Shown: piece by piece, positions 20,837 through 31,128 of the stretch
How the letters are laid out: each line of letters opens with the position of its first letter
Numbering within the stretch: position 1 is the first letter of the stretch
Source of the DNA: Cladobotryum mycophilum
Lineage: Eukaryota; Ascomycota; Sordariomycetes; Hypocreales; Hypocreaceae
DNA length: 35,215 nt
NCBI GenBank assembly: GCA_036429605.1
Contig: JAVFKD010000007.1
Coordinates: forward strand, 1-35,215
Reading direction: 5' to 3'
Notes under the pieces: model-generated
Database searches by the model: none
What the model was told of the DNA's origin: nothing
What the model saw: the letters and a program-made list of their open reading frames with translations, nothing else
Position numbers and translations under genes: made by a program

Positions 20837-21270
20837 CTATCGAGCAAAAAGTGAAAACAGAGAGGACTGAGATGCACCTAAGCGATATTCTCTGCTCTTA
20901 GGCTGCTCTACAATAGCAAGATTAATGTAGCACTGCTTTATCGGTAGCTGCTCGCCTGAGAGCCGTTCGATCTTGAGCTTATCCGCAGTATAGTGCTTTG
21001 TGCGTATCCAATCATCTGGCCCCCCTTTGCGGATGTTCTCGAGAAACTCTTCGATTTTTCCAACAACAGAACTATAACCATCGTCGTCTGGGCTGCAGAA
21101 CTTATTCATCAGTCGATGGTGTCGTTCAAGTCCCAAGGGGTTTGGAACCGTTTTGAGAGTTCCGGAGGAAGAATCAACCAGCTATTATCAAATATTAGTA
21201 ATGCTCAGTCACTATAGAAAGGGCACAAGAGGGGGAAAAAATGAAGACGGTAGTATTTGATAACGCCTAC

Positions 21271-21987
21271 CTGTTTAGCTCCAGTCCACAGGCAAGGAAA
21301 TACTTTGTGGTAAAGATTCGTTTTGCCGAGTTCGTAAAAAGTCATTACTTCGTAAGAATAATCAGGATTTTGGTATAGTCCGGTGAAGCTTCTAACAAGC
21401 TCGTCGAGTTTGAAAGACTTCTTTACATTTTCGAGTAATCTAGTTATTTGACGGCCTTGGATTGACGCCCAAGCCCTTAATCCTGGCTCTGCCCAGTTTG
21501 CCACTTCCTCGAATGAAGTACCCTGGAAGGGAGTGGCAAGAAATACAATTGCACGCGTGGCTTTCTTAATCGAAGCATACTCATTTTGAGCCATGACGAG
21601 AGTCTTCATCAAGATGACACCGCCGAGGCATGATGCAATAAACAGGATTGGACGGTTTGCCCCTTGAGAGTCACGTCTTTTAATAGCATCGAGCAAACGC
21701 CGAGAAAACTCTTCATCTGTCTTCTGCACCATGTCTGATGATACGAACAAGTCGGCCGGCCAGTCGCACGTCAGAATCCGAGCCTGTCCCACTTTGCTCG
21801 GAAGCATATGTGAATCAGTCAGCCAGTTGACATCAGGCTTGTTGCCTTCCTTGGATCGCCATATCCACGTATCCGGCGACTTGGTGTCGAGGCCATGGAT
21901 GGCAATGATATCGATGTCAGTTGTAACATCCGTATCTGGGTTAGGGTGGACCTGCGTAAGATGGAAACCTCGCGATTGCTGAGCCAT
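21271..21987 (-). CDS. NLR exon 1: SesB-like alpha/beta-hydrolase domain
   Basis: 239 intact codons. IIAIHGLD (residues 27-34) is the oxyanion-type loop, CDWPAD (74-79) a following strand, and IASCLGG (117-123) the nucleophile elbow. Aligned to the usual GxSxGG pattern, Cys120 takes the nucleophile position and Ser119 precedes it. IVFLATPFQGTSFEEVANWA follows. Such domains are N-terminal effectors of fungal NLRs. Open throughout, phase 0 at the intron. Confidence 0.8.
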
Positions 21988-22017
21988 TGTGATGACGGTG
22001 CCTAACGCTTCTTTCAA

Positions 22018-23875
22018 GTTAGGCTAGGTAAGCGGTTCAAGTAGGTAAGCGAGCAAGTAAGCACAGCTCATTCGTTCTTCGTTCAAGCAAGCAAGCCTAA
22101 ATAGTCTTAGACCTGGCAAAGTTTGACAGCTGCAAGGTAGTTAATTGTCGATAGATAGAATAGATAAAAGATTATAACCTAATCAGAGGAGGGTCATGCC
22201 ACGATCAAGTTATACCCGCTTTCCATGACAAGGGTTCATTCTTCCGAGTTGAAGCCGACAAGATGCCGACATTCAGCCAGTCAATCATCGAGATCACTCG
22301 GTGATGCTGGGTGTATACGCTACTACTACTCCTAATATTACTGCTGCTACTGCTAATATATATAGTTAGCCGCTTATTTGTATCTGTATGCAGCTTTCCT
22401 TGGGTCGTATACCGGCCAATTCAATTCGGGATGGGCAATTTATCTAATAACAGAAATGGTAAGCTATATAAGTGTCATTACTTTACTACTACTTAAACCT
22501 AACCTAAACCTACTATGGTATCAAGGGTCGATAGTATTATACTAAAATACACAAATATTATCCGTGCATATTAGAATACTAGTCATATGTTAGGCATAGA
22601 TAAATAATAGGTTCATTCTGATTTGAATGAGTATTAGATCGGTTCTTATTGGAATGAACCTGTCTTATGCCACCGATTTTTACGTAGAGTGCCTAATCGT
22701 TAAAGTGATCTAAAAGCATGAGTATATAAAGGGTAATAAAGTAAGTAAATAGGCGAGACGAAGAGGAAGTCGCATAGATAAAAGGAGAATACAGATTGGT
22801 GTTGATTAACCCCGCGCGGGGTAGATCCGGAGGTGGGGCCGTATCGAGAGGGGTTGTCGGCGGTGGGGGGCGGTATAGTAGGTAGTACGATAAATGATAG
22901 GGTAAGATTATATTCTAACCCAGCCAATAATACTAAATATTTCGCTTATTATATGTAAAAGGGTTTATTTTCTTATATTTTAACAATATATCTTGCTTAC
23001 TAAATAAGCCTTATATATCCTGGCTCACAATAATCTTATTGCCTATATACGATGATAGCAATAGACTAAGGTTATAAATAACACATATACGTATATATAT
23101 TATTCCTAATGAGCTTCCCCCTTAAAACCCTACGTTAATCTTCAATATGGCTGGCCAGACTCTGGGGCTGTGTACGCGGAGTATATTGGGGGGTAGCATC
23201 GCCAACAGCGGTTCAATGATGCTAATGTACTTGGCATCCCCTCGCTCGTTCGGCACAGTTAAAGGTGGGGTCTTGTATGTAATATAGTTTAATTCGTTTT
23301 ACCATTTGTCCTCAATCATCACCTGTTATAGAAGTTACGGGAATAGGTGCGGGGTAACTGTGGTATTAACGGCTTCATCCTGCGCCTACGCCAGGTGATT
23401 GGTAGGTTTATAATGATGCGATGCTTCTATATGTATGTATACGATAACATAAAGGTGTGGGGATAATATGATTGGCTATGACCCCGCGTTGTTGCATTTA
23501 TCATTGAGTAACATTCAGGGTTAAGTCCACGGATATACAACTAGCGCCGGAAAATGATACCGAAACGAGGTTTTGATAGGTATACGTTTCTATCTGTGGA
23601 GAACCCTTTTCGATACCCTAGTAAAGACCCACGTAGAGCCTCAAATCATTTGAAGAGAAGCGGAAGAGTAGGCCAAGACGGAGGGTAGATAACCCGTATA
23701 TACTAAAGGAGTAAATGACCAAAGAGTTCTTATTGTTCCTAGTAACTATTTATCGGTTGGGAATGTACTACTAAGTGGCTATCTATTCATATACCCAGCA
23801 GGTAAAAGTCTGGTTAGGTCTTTGGGAAACCCTCCGTTAGTTACTAACCAATAACCTAGTTTATCAGGAGTGACA
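22018..23875. other. AT-rich intergenic region with one dyad
   Basis: No gene can be supported. It holds GTAAGC/CAAG-rich sequence near 22025-22095, a CTA/CTG triplet-like stretch near 22320-22355, a dyad at 22611-22659, a GC-rich island at 22810-22875, and a moderately GC-rich unassigned piece at 23140-23420. Confidence 0.5.
22611..22659. repeat. dyad element copy (49 bp)
   Basis: GTTCATTCTGATTTGAATGA on the left and TTGGAATGAAC on the right. A standalone intergenic copy. Confidence 0.8.
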
Positions 23876-26239
23876 ATGGAGGAAGCGGATCCTTCGCCTC
23901 TGGATACTCACGCTTTCCAGCTACGGCAGTTGATTGGCTCTATTAATCTAGAGGACTTCGCACTTTATATTATACCCGGTGATACTACGGCTGCAGATAT
24001 CTTCCTGTCCTCGTTACACAACATACACTTTAATATCGAGTGGTGGGCCAGCACTCAATCGGAGCTTTCCCTTGGGCAAAGTCCCTCTTTTTGGCTGTAA
24101 GACTCTGATCCTTATTCCCCGCCCCAGGCTATAGCTATCGAATTATACAACCTACACAAGTCTGATCTTAATCTGGCCACTACTCTTATCGCTGCTATCG
24201 CTCCTATTGCTGTTTTAGCTACTCTAAACAAAAACTATGTTAGCATTGCCACTAACTAGAAGCCATTATTATATAGGCCGGGCGCCTCACCGGCTCAGTC
24301 GAGTGAATCACAGTGGGACCTGGCCCTGCTATGCGATCAAGAAACAATATCTCAACAATCACCAATCAACCCACAACTACCTACACCACAAACAACCCAT
24401 TCTCCGTCACGCAATACACAATTTACACTCGATATTAGCGGTGTTAAGAACAGCCTACTCCCTTACTTAGCTGATCTGGTTTTGAATCACAATTTCAAGA
24501 ATATTTTACATATCAATAACCTACCAAATGTTTCATGGGACTCTATTTCGATATCCAATGAGCAGCTCACTGAACATCACTATCGTGGTGTCACCTATCG
24601 ACTGCAGACTGATAAAGACATGGGTAACTATGTATCTCTTTTTGTGGCCGACGACACCTACGAGTTCCAACGTCCACCCGATGATGCCACCGATCAGCAG
24701 CCCTCCTACGAAACCTGTATAGGATTCCTTGAGTCATTGACCACTCAAGGTTCTCAGGAAGCCTCGGTGTCTTATCTCGTGGGCCCCCCACTGGATGGGA
24801 GATGGAACGATCTCGTTGACTCTGGAGAATGTCTCAGGTCTCAGCTCCCGGGTGATATTAAAGGCATCACTAGTCCGTACTGGCATTTCGGAGGCAGGTT
24901 CTCTGGTACGGCCTTTCACAAAGAGGACTGCAACCTTAGGTCTATGAACCTAGTCATCTACGGCTTTAAGATCTGGTTAATCGTCGACACGGAAAATACT
25001 GAGAAATTTGAGGCGTGGGTAAGGAGCATCTGGGGTGCAGATTCCGAGCATGATGATCAATGGCTAAGGCACTTGAATCTGATTCTACCACCCTCAATGC
25101 TAGTAACAGCTGGCATCAAGTTTCACCTTGTCTGCGCCGGACCAGGGGACATGGTCATTACGTCTCCAAACCAGTATCACTATGTGGTTAATATGACTAC
25201 CAATCTGGCGGTTGCCGTTAATTTCCTCTTCCCACAGGAACCTATAGCAAGGAAACAGACCTTCTTATGCAAGGACTGTGGCATATATCCCTTGGCTAAT
25301 CAAATACCGAATCTCTTTCCTCTTGCCGCCCAGGGCGTAACGCCAGACTCGGGCCGCCCCCAAAAGCGTCGCCGGCAACAGGAGTCAACTAGCTTGAACA
25401 GCGATAACGGGGAGGGAGATAAAAACGATGCTAAGTGTGCCGCTGTTATAAAGAAGCTGCAAGCCCAGCCAGCGGGCTGTCTTGTACCTTTCTGTGTACA
25501 GTCAAACTTACCGAGAGCTAAGATTCTTCGCCTGACAATGGCTATGAGAGGCCGTAGTGCTATTGGCCAGCTATGGAAACTTCAAGAGAACGTTCGAAAC
25601 GGGCAGCGCGTTGATCTTAGCGAGGCACTCATTGATCGAAGTCTTAACAGTGATATTCAACAGATGGTGTTGGATAAAAGTATAACCATCTGTAACGGCG
25701 CTAATCAACAGTTTAACCTCCTCCGACGCCTGTCAACCTGGCACTTTGCGGAGGCAGCAGAGCTTAGCAAGGGAGCTATAGCAATGCGAGTGTCTTCAAA
25801 AGTTGTTAGCCAGTATACAGGCGACGGTGTAAGGAATCGCTATAGCAAGATAAAATATCGCGGGGACCTTCTTCACATGATATGTGGCTCTCACCGTGGA
25901 CTCCTGGCTTTTATTCCCCTTCAGAGAGATGATCATTGTGGTATCAGCAACCCTGAAAGCCAGTATCAGAATTCAGCAACAAAAAGAGACTTTAAGGACT
26001 TTGAAAAGATATACAAGGCCAAGGACGCCTTGACCCAGGTCCTTTGTGCTATTGGTACGAGCTTCCTTGACTCCTGGGGCTATAAAGATCCATGCGAATT
26101 TAAGTACAACGACTGGCTAGACAAGCTACATTGTGATCTAAGTCATAGGACAATTAAGGCAATAACGGATCAGCTCGGTGAAGGAGTATGTGGATGTACA
26201 AATGATAGTATAAGGGGTACTCGTTTACTGATGAGTTAA
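23876..26239 (+). pseudogene. JmjC-domain protein with two premature stops
   Basis: A single frame from ATG 23876 to the stop at 26239 (788 codons), interrupted by TAA at 24098-24100 and TAG at 24257-24259, both readable as CAA/CAG with C changed to T. JmjC proteins are Fe(II)/2-oxoglutarate dioxygenases, often histone demethylases. The domain is visible from about codon 330: WHFGGRFSGTAFHKED gives His348 and Glu350, GFKIWLIVD the 2-oxoglutarate Lys region, GDMVITSPNQYHYVVN the distal His435, then NLAVAVNFLF. A CKDC pair follows. The C-terminal 300 residues are unrecognised. The N-terminal 200 codons are low in obvious motifs. No intron seen. The JmjC half (24482-26239) is fully open, but no ATG starts it. 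Confidence 0.75.
24482..26239 (+). CDS. open JmjC-containing segment
   Basis: The 585-codon intact part of the JmjC gene, holding all the metal-binding residues (His348, Glu350, His435 counted from 23876). It opens with TTG in the available frame, so it needs the upstream sequence or an internal Met to be translated. Confidence 0.7.
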   Translation: MNHNFKNILHINNLPNVSWDSISISNEQLTEHHYRGVTYRLQTDKDMGNYVSLFVADDTYEFQRPPDDATDQQPSYETCIGFLESLTTQGSQEASVSYLVGPPLDGRWNDLVDSGECLRSQLPGDIKGITSPYWHFGGRFSGTAFHKEDCNLRSMNLVIYGFKIWLIVDTENTEKFEAWVRSIWGADSEHDDQWLRHLNLILPPSMLVTAGIKFHLVCAGPGDMVITSPNQYHYVVNMTTNLAVAVNFLFPQEPIARKQTFLCKDCGIYPLANQIPNLFPLAAQGVTPDSGRPQKRRRQQESTSLNSDNGEGDKNDAKCAAVIKKLQAQPAGCLVPFCVQSNLPRAKILRLTMAMRGRSAIGQLWKLQENVRNGQRVDLSEALIDRSLNSDIQQMVLDKSITICNGANQQFNLLRRLSTWHFAEAAELSKGAIAMRVSSKVVSQYTGDGVRNRYSKIKYRGDLLHMICGSHRGLLAFIPLQRDDHCGISNPESQYQNSATKRDFKDFEKIYKAKDALTQVLCAIGTSFLDSWGYKDPCEFKYNDWLDKLHCDLSHRTIKAITDQLGEGVCGCTNDSIRGTRLLMS

Positions 26240-27232
26240 GATATAGGGTATATATTTTATGCTTGATATTATAATAAAATATAAAACTTAATAATAATAG
26301 TCTTTTTTTTTGGATATAATTTATATAAGTATATAAAAATATATAAATAGCTTAATTATTATATTACCTATTGCTATGATAACGAAAAAAACACAACAAC
26401 AAAAGAGAACACAGCGGTCACTAAACCTTCGCTAGTCCCGAATAACCTAGGTTGAATTGACGGATTTAAGTAATAACCAAATGAAAGATCTTGTTCATCA
26501 GCTTGATCCAGATCAACGTGGTGAGGTTTGGTTGGTCTTAGATAAGGATTGGCAATAGATCTGTAATTGATCAGGTGCTTGAAAAGAAATAAAAGAAACG
26601 AAGGCGATTACTGCCTTGAATCTATAGACAGAACATAAGTATCATGACGAAAGTGATCAAAAAGTATAAACAAAGGTAAAAAGTTAATTGTTCTATCATA
26701 CAAAGCTCAACTAATCCTTTTATCCTAAGGTTCATCCCGGCACTTGTTTTTCCGGCATCACCTTCTAAGCTACATATTGCTACCCTAAAGCGCAGTCTGC
26801 ACTATCACATTGCTTATTCTTGCGCATACAGAAAAATTGTGTTTCGTATAATAATCTATAGGTGCTAAGTAATAGATTCCTAACTTGTAAAGTCTTAGTA
26901 AGCAGTAAGCAATAGCAAATCTCTAATAAACTGTTATACTGCAAAACTAATTACAGAAAAAGATTAGGCCAATTGCATTTATAATAATTACTATAATAGC
27001 ATTAACTGTTTATAAGCAATAAGTATATGGTAATTACGGTTTGAGGTGTAAGTAATATTAAATATTTTATTAATAACTAGTTACCTAAGTTACGTGTTAC
27101 CGCCTAGCACAGCCATAGTATAACCTCAGAAGAACAAGCCAATCAAATCACTGATCCGGCTTACCGCCAAAGGATCGGCTCACCAAGTCAGTGCAAAACC
27201 ACCAGGTAAGTGCAACAATTACTAGATGATTG

Positions 27233-27281
27233 GTTCATTCCTATCAAAATAAATCTTACATTTATTCGAATCATAATGAAC
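27233..27281. repeat. dyad element copy (49 bp) in a degraded LTR-like repeat
   Basis: GTTCATTCCTATCAAAATAA on the left and TCATAATGAAC on the right. Flanks (AGATGATTG before, CTATATATACTAGCTTATA after) match the LTR-like copies at 28930 and 34239. Confidence 0.7.
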
Positions 27282-28002
27282 CTAATTACTATATATACTA
27301 GCTTATATTTCTATTATAAACTTGGTTAGTCGTTAAAAAAATAATATTTACTATTATTATTTAATAAAGAACTATAATAATTTAATCTACTATTAACATT
27401 AGACAATGCGATTTAGGTTAATTATTTTAAGAAACGTTTAGAATATTACGAATCTATATTTCACTGTAATTTATCTTTATATATCTAATATAAAATTCTA
27501 TATAGGGGTTATATTTAAGAATCAATTGTAATTACTTTATTAATACTAACTATTATAAGAGATTAAATGTATTTAATGGTAATAAAAAGTTATATTATTT
27601 TACTTTTTTAAAAGAGGGGTTTAATTTATATATTTAATTATCTTACAATTCCATTGTCTTAATTATTATAGTATAAATAGAAAATTATATTATATATAAT
27701 AGTTTATACTTACCAAGTAATAGATTTCTAATTGCTAAAATATTAATAAACAAATAATAAAATCTGTGATACATGATTGTATTATTAGCTAGACAGAGTA
27801 AAATATTAAATTAATAATTACATTTATAATAACTACTATAGCAGTGCTTAACGTTATAGAATTAACTATACTAGTTTATAATGTAATAAAGTAATAATAT
27901 ATTATATTTTACTTATAATTTTATAATATTAGTAAAAGAATTCAAATTACTCCCTACTAATACTTAGCTTATAATTAATTAATTTCCCTTAAATTATAAC
28001 CC

Positions 28003-28030
28003 CCCCCCTTTCCCCCCACTTATATAACTA
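28003..28030 (+). promoter_or_regulatory. C-rich and TATA-like promoter segment
   Basis: CCCCCCC and TTTCCCCCC runs followed by ACTTATATAACT, then a pyrimidine-rich leader, 130-155 bp upstream of the ATG at 28159. The layout matches strong fungal promoters. Confidence 0.4.
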
Positions 28031-28158
28031 AAATATAATATTTTAATTTCTTAACTATAAATATCCCTCTTTTATTTCTCTTTTTATCATATTGCTTTAA
28101 CTCTCTCAACCTTAAAACATCTTTTACTTTACACTTTAACATTTATACTTCAATAAAA

Positions 28159-28648
28159 ATGGCTAATATTTCTATCAATGCTGAACACTGTTCTTCTATT
28201 GTGGCTGTACCAGTAGCCTCCTCTCGATGGCTTTTTTATCGTGGTATTAATCAAGGCTATATTCAATATTATGATTATATAAGCAAACAGAGTTAGTTAA
28301 ATTTCTGTTTTCTTATCTTATAATATTCGCTAATTTAATTAATAAGCTATTGATATTAAAAGTACGGGCGACTTTCATGCATCTGGCGATTTTGCTGTTC
28401 TTGTTAAAGACGATATCCCTTTTGTATATTTTCAAAACAAGGCGCATGCTATTGTTCGAGTTAAATTCGTTGCGGATAAGTGGTCCGATCCAGAGACCGT
28501 TGCGAGTACAGGTGCCTTTCCTGGTACTCGTATTACGGTTCATGATAGCACAAAACCAGAAATCGCATGTTATTTCTGGACTACTAAGGACATAAAACAT
28601 ATAATTACTCCTACTCCTTCTATCCCTTCTCCTACTACTACTACCTGA
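28159..28648 (+). CDS. small intact two-exon gene, possibly lectin-like
   Basis: Exons 28159-28291 and 28347-28648; intron 28292-28346 (55 nt; donor GTTAGT, branch GCTAAT, acceptor AAG). The split codon and phase agree and give 144 residues ending at TGA. The protein has no signal peptide or Cys pattern. Repeated aromatic strand motifs (RWLFYRGINQGYIQYYDY, DIPFVYFQNKAHAIVRVKF, KWSDPE, CYFWTTKDIKHI) recall the blade pattern of fungal fucose-lectin-like beta-propellers, but this is a shape argument only. The tail is Pro/Thr-rich (PTPSIPSPTTTT). It lies in AT-rich, repeat-rich DNA, yet is undamaged and has a promoter-like region, so it may be expressed. Alternative: an orphan subtelomeric gene. 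Confidence 0.65.
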
Positions 28649-28760
28649 TTTTAATTTATTAAAACAGATCAGTCTATGACTAGGGTTAGTCTAGTAGTAA
28701 CAAGGCTAGGGTAATTAACTAGATAGTTATTATACAAGCCCTTTATTTTATACGGCTCAG

Positions 28761-29172
28761 TGTGACAACCTGACCCTGTACTTATGTCATCCGCAAAGAT
28801 GGACCCACTTTTAGTGACATCGGTGTTGTTACTGATTGCAACGTAATCACGTGAGCACCTAGAAGGAACGACCAATCAGAATAGACTCGAACAGGATTGG
28901 TTCGATCCATCACGACTAATAGATCATTAGTTCATTCCTATAAGAATAAACCTTGTACTCATTCAGATCATAATAAACCCAACTACTATATATATTAGCT
29001 TGTATAACCTCTCTTATGCATCTAGTCAGTCGTTAACAAAATAGTTTACTACTAGCTACTCGATAACTGAATTGTGATACGTTTTATCAATTGCTTAGCT
29101 TTATTCTGATCCTCTGCTAATAAATCCAACCTACCCTGTAGTTCTTGTTGGAAGAACGCCCGGAACGTCACA
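28761..29172 (-). mobile_element. solo LTR-like element (412 bp)
   Basis: Bounded by TGTGACAACCTG and CCGGAACGTCACA, giving TG...CA ends with imperfect inverted termini. Flanking pentamers CTCAG (28756-28760) and CTTAG (29173-29177) are a near-perfect target duplication. It contains a dyad at 28930-28978. Related copies are at 17157-17461, 29901-30300 and elsewhere. No internal domain is present. Orientation is tentative. A TIR-type non-autonomous DNA element is the alternative. Confidence 0.6.
28930..28978. repeat. dyad element copy (49 bp) inside the LTR-like element
   Basis: GTTCATTCCTATAAGAATAA on the left and ATCATAATAAAC on the right. Confidence 0.75.
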
Positions 29173-29206
29173 CTTAGGACAAGTTATAATTATATATATT
29201 AACAAT

Positions 29207-29574
29207 TGTGACGTTTTAGGCGTTCTTTTAATAAGAGCTATACGATAGGTTAGGTATATTAATTAAGAATTGAAGTAAAGTAATTAGTAAATAATATTAT
29301 AGTTTAGGTATTAGGTAGTTAATAGTAAATAATTATATTAATGACTGGGTTATTTTTTATTTAAACAGTAATAATTATAAGGGTTTATATAAATGACATT
29401 TTGATTTTGATAATGATTGTATAGATTATTTGGATTGTAGGTGGCTTACTGTTACAGTTCGGCACGGTAGAATCCACTATAAGCAGTTGGTGCTGTCATG
29501 GTAGTCGCTATAAATGTGATTATTATTAGCCTAATCTTTTACCTATTGGCTTGACAATATGACGGTTCGTCACA
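29207..29574 (+). mobile_element. inverted, AT-eroded relative of the LTR-like element
   Basis: Begins TGTGACGTTTTAGGCGTTCT, the eroded reverse complement of the right end of the 28761-29172 element, followed by matching but more AT-rich sequence. It ends GACGGTTCGTCACA at 29574. Only 34 bp separate the two inverted elements. The last 125 bp (29450-29574) match the 34513-34631 repeat in reverse. Confidence 0.55.
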
Positions 29575-29900
29575 AGTGGGTAGGAGGTTTAGAATGAAAT
29601 AATTAATTAATCATTGATGATGATAATAACAATATTAGGGCTGTATAAGCCTGTAAGAACTATAGTTTTTTTCTATATAAGTAATTGCAGGTCCTAGAGG
29701 GTAGTAAGGGTGGTTGGGGTATAGCATAGGTTTATTTGTATAAGAATTAGGATAATAACAATTTGAATAAGAACAAACTGAATTTTTATTCTTTATTTTT
29801 TATTCTTTATTCTCTATGTTAAGGGCTATATAAGTTAAATAAAATAAAATATTATTACATATTATAATAATAATAAGTAGTGTAATTAAGCGATAGCAAG
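29575..29900. other. AT-rich spacer, no gene seen
   Basis: Low-complexity AT-rich sequence; nothing recognisable. Confidence 0.5.
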
Positions 29901-30300
29901 TATAATAACCCAACCAGACACTTATGTTATCTGCAAGGATGGACCCACTTTTAGTGACACTTATACAAGCTACTAATTGGAACACAATTACAGCAAGACT
30001 CCAGTTCGAATGGATCGAAGCAATTACCCAACAATCCCGCAATACATATACAACACAGGTTTGTTCCTATGAGAGTAAAGCCTATAGTTATTTAGATCAG
30101 AATAAACCCACGCACTATATAATGTCCTTTGTCTCCCAGATAGAATTAGCTTTAGCCGGTCGTTAACTACAACTATTCACTATCAGCTACCCTATACATA
30201 AACCGTGATACTATTTGCCAATTGCTCAGCCTTATCCTGATCCTCTACCAACGAATTCAACTTACCCTATAGTTGTTAGAAAAACACCCGGAACCTTATA
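29901..30300 (-). mobile_element. degraded LTR-like copy (about 400 bp)
   Basis: TATAATAACCCAACC matches TGTGACAACCTGACC at the left end and ACCCGGAACCTTATA matches the right end. It shares GATGGACCCACTTTTAGTGA with 28798 and a dyad at 30059-30107. Differences from the 28761 copy are enriched in C-to-T and G-to-A. No target duplication seen. Confidence 0.6.
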
Positions 30301-30659
30301 TTATATACTATATTATTACTATATATAGTATTAGAAATTGTTTTATATAATAGTATAGCTAGAATATCTTTGCTAATATAAAGCAAAAATTAAAATATTA
30401 TTAACTGGCTCTGGTAGTAAATACGGGCTTACGCTTTAATTTGTATACTATTTATTACCTTCTAATACTTGTATACAATGATAAACTTATAATATTCTTT
30501 TATTAAATATAATATCTTTAATGTTTCTTAAGAATTATTAGGGTTTCTAAGCTTGGGCTGGGCCTGAACCAAACCCACCAAGGTCTTGGGTTTGTATTAT
30601 ATAGTTAATTGAATAGATTCTTATTGATCTCTTTAATATGTATTCTTTTGCCGCAATGG
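30301..30659. other. AT-rich spacer
   Basis: AT-rich with one GC-richer patch (30555-30590). No gene supported. Confidence 0.4.
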
Positions 30660-31128
30660 ATAGTATACTGTGCGCTATAGATGCAGCCAACGACATACAA
30701 CGCAACACTTCCTGCTACGCTGTAGCAGATACCAAGGGCCTAGAAAGGCCCTGCAGAAGGCCTTAGGGCCAGGAGCCCAGCTAACGTTACAGAAGCTTTT
30801 CACAACAAAACTAGGAAAGGAAGCTATAACAGGCTTTCTTACTAGCACGAAGATCTGTACGCGAAGCTGGTTTTTAGAAGAGTAGATATAGGCTGATTAG
30901 GTAGCTAGTCAGCCTAGAGGCTAAGGGACATACATAATGCTTGGAACTAGGAGAAAAGAAACCACCAACTGGAAAACACAATGCCTCATACTTTTAGCTT
31001 GAAAGCTAGCTAGCTAGCTACTATTCTAGAAAGTCTCTGTACAGTAAGCTTTTAGATAGACAGATAGCCGCTTCATAGGCCTTCGGCCTCCATAAGCGTA
31101 ATGAATGAAAAAAAAATAGTATACTGTG
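30660..31128 (+). mobile_element. 5'-truncated non-LTR (LINE) retrotransposon with poly(A) and target duplication
   Basis: ATAGTATACTGTG occurs at 30660-30672 and again at 31116-31128, directly after a nine-A run (31108-31116). Between them lies about 443 bp of GC-richer sequence. This is the complete signature of target-primed reverse transcription of a truncated element. The insert is much less AT-rich than its surroundings, so it is probably recent. Confidence 0.85.
30673..30885 (+). pseudogene. non-LTR polyprotein C-terminus
   Basis: About 70 codons in frame from the truncation point to TAG 30885. C-x7-H-x4-C (C...HFLLRC) is followed by a Lys/Leu-rich helix and GFLTSTKICTRSW, the pattern of the zinc-containing tail of fungal LINE reverse-transcriptase/RNase H polyproteins. 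All catalytic parts are absent. Confidence 0.65.

Larger units (their letters stand above)
18521..21987 (-). pseudogene. NLR-type gene: alpha/beta-hydrolase, NACHT, HEAT repeats; six premature stops
   Basis: Fungal NLR-like receptor (STAND NTPase), a family linked to non-self recognition and programmed cell death. Exon 1 is 21987-21271; an 89-nt intron follows (donor GTAGGC, branch TACTAAT, acceptor ATAG); exon 2 begins at 21181 (LVDSSSGTLKTVPN). From there one frame runs to about 18500 with no frameshift, stopped at 20837-20839 (TAG), 19874-19876 (TAA), 19760-19762 (TAA), 19253-19255 (TAA), 18590-18592 (TAG) and 18521-18523 (TGA). Each fits a C-to-T change: the 19760 stop replaces the Gln of the conserved TFQEYFAA-type motif, and the 18590 and 18521 stops replace CAG and CGA present in sister HEAT repeats. 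Upstream frame start at 22017 is TTG; the ATG is 21987. The original 3' end is uncertain. Confidence 0.85.
26240..28158. other. AT-rich repeat-derived region
   Basis: No full gene. 26395-26560 is less AT-rich and holds a 25-codon frame (MKDLVHQLDPDQRGEVWLVL..., 26481-26558) that looks like a relic. The motif near 26685 (AAGTTAATTGTTCTATCATA) recurs near 34908. 26940-27060 resembles the 119-bp repeat at 34513. 27140-27340 is a degraded LTR-like copy with a dyad at 27233-27281. Confidence 0.5.

Noticed and set aside
28313..28600. Minus-strand 95-codon frame opposite the small gene
   Set aside because: The plus strand gives a complete spliced gene with consistent phase; the minus frame is its shadow and crosses its intron.
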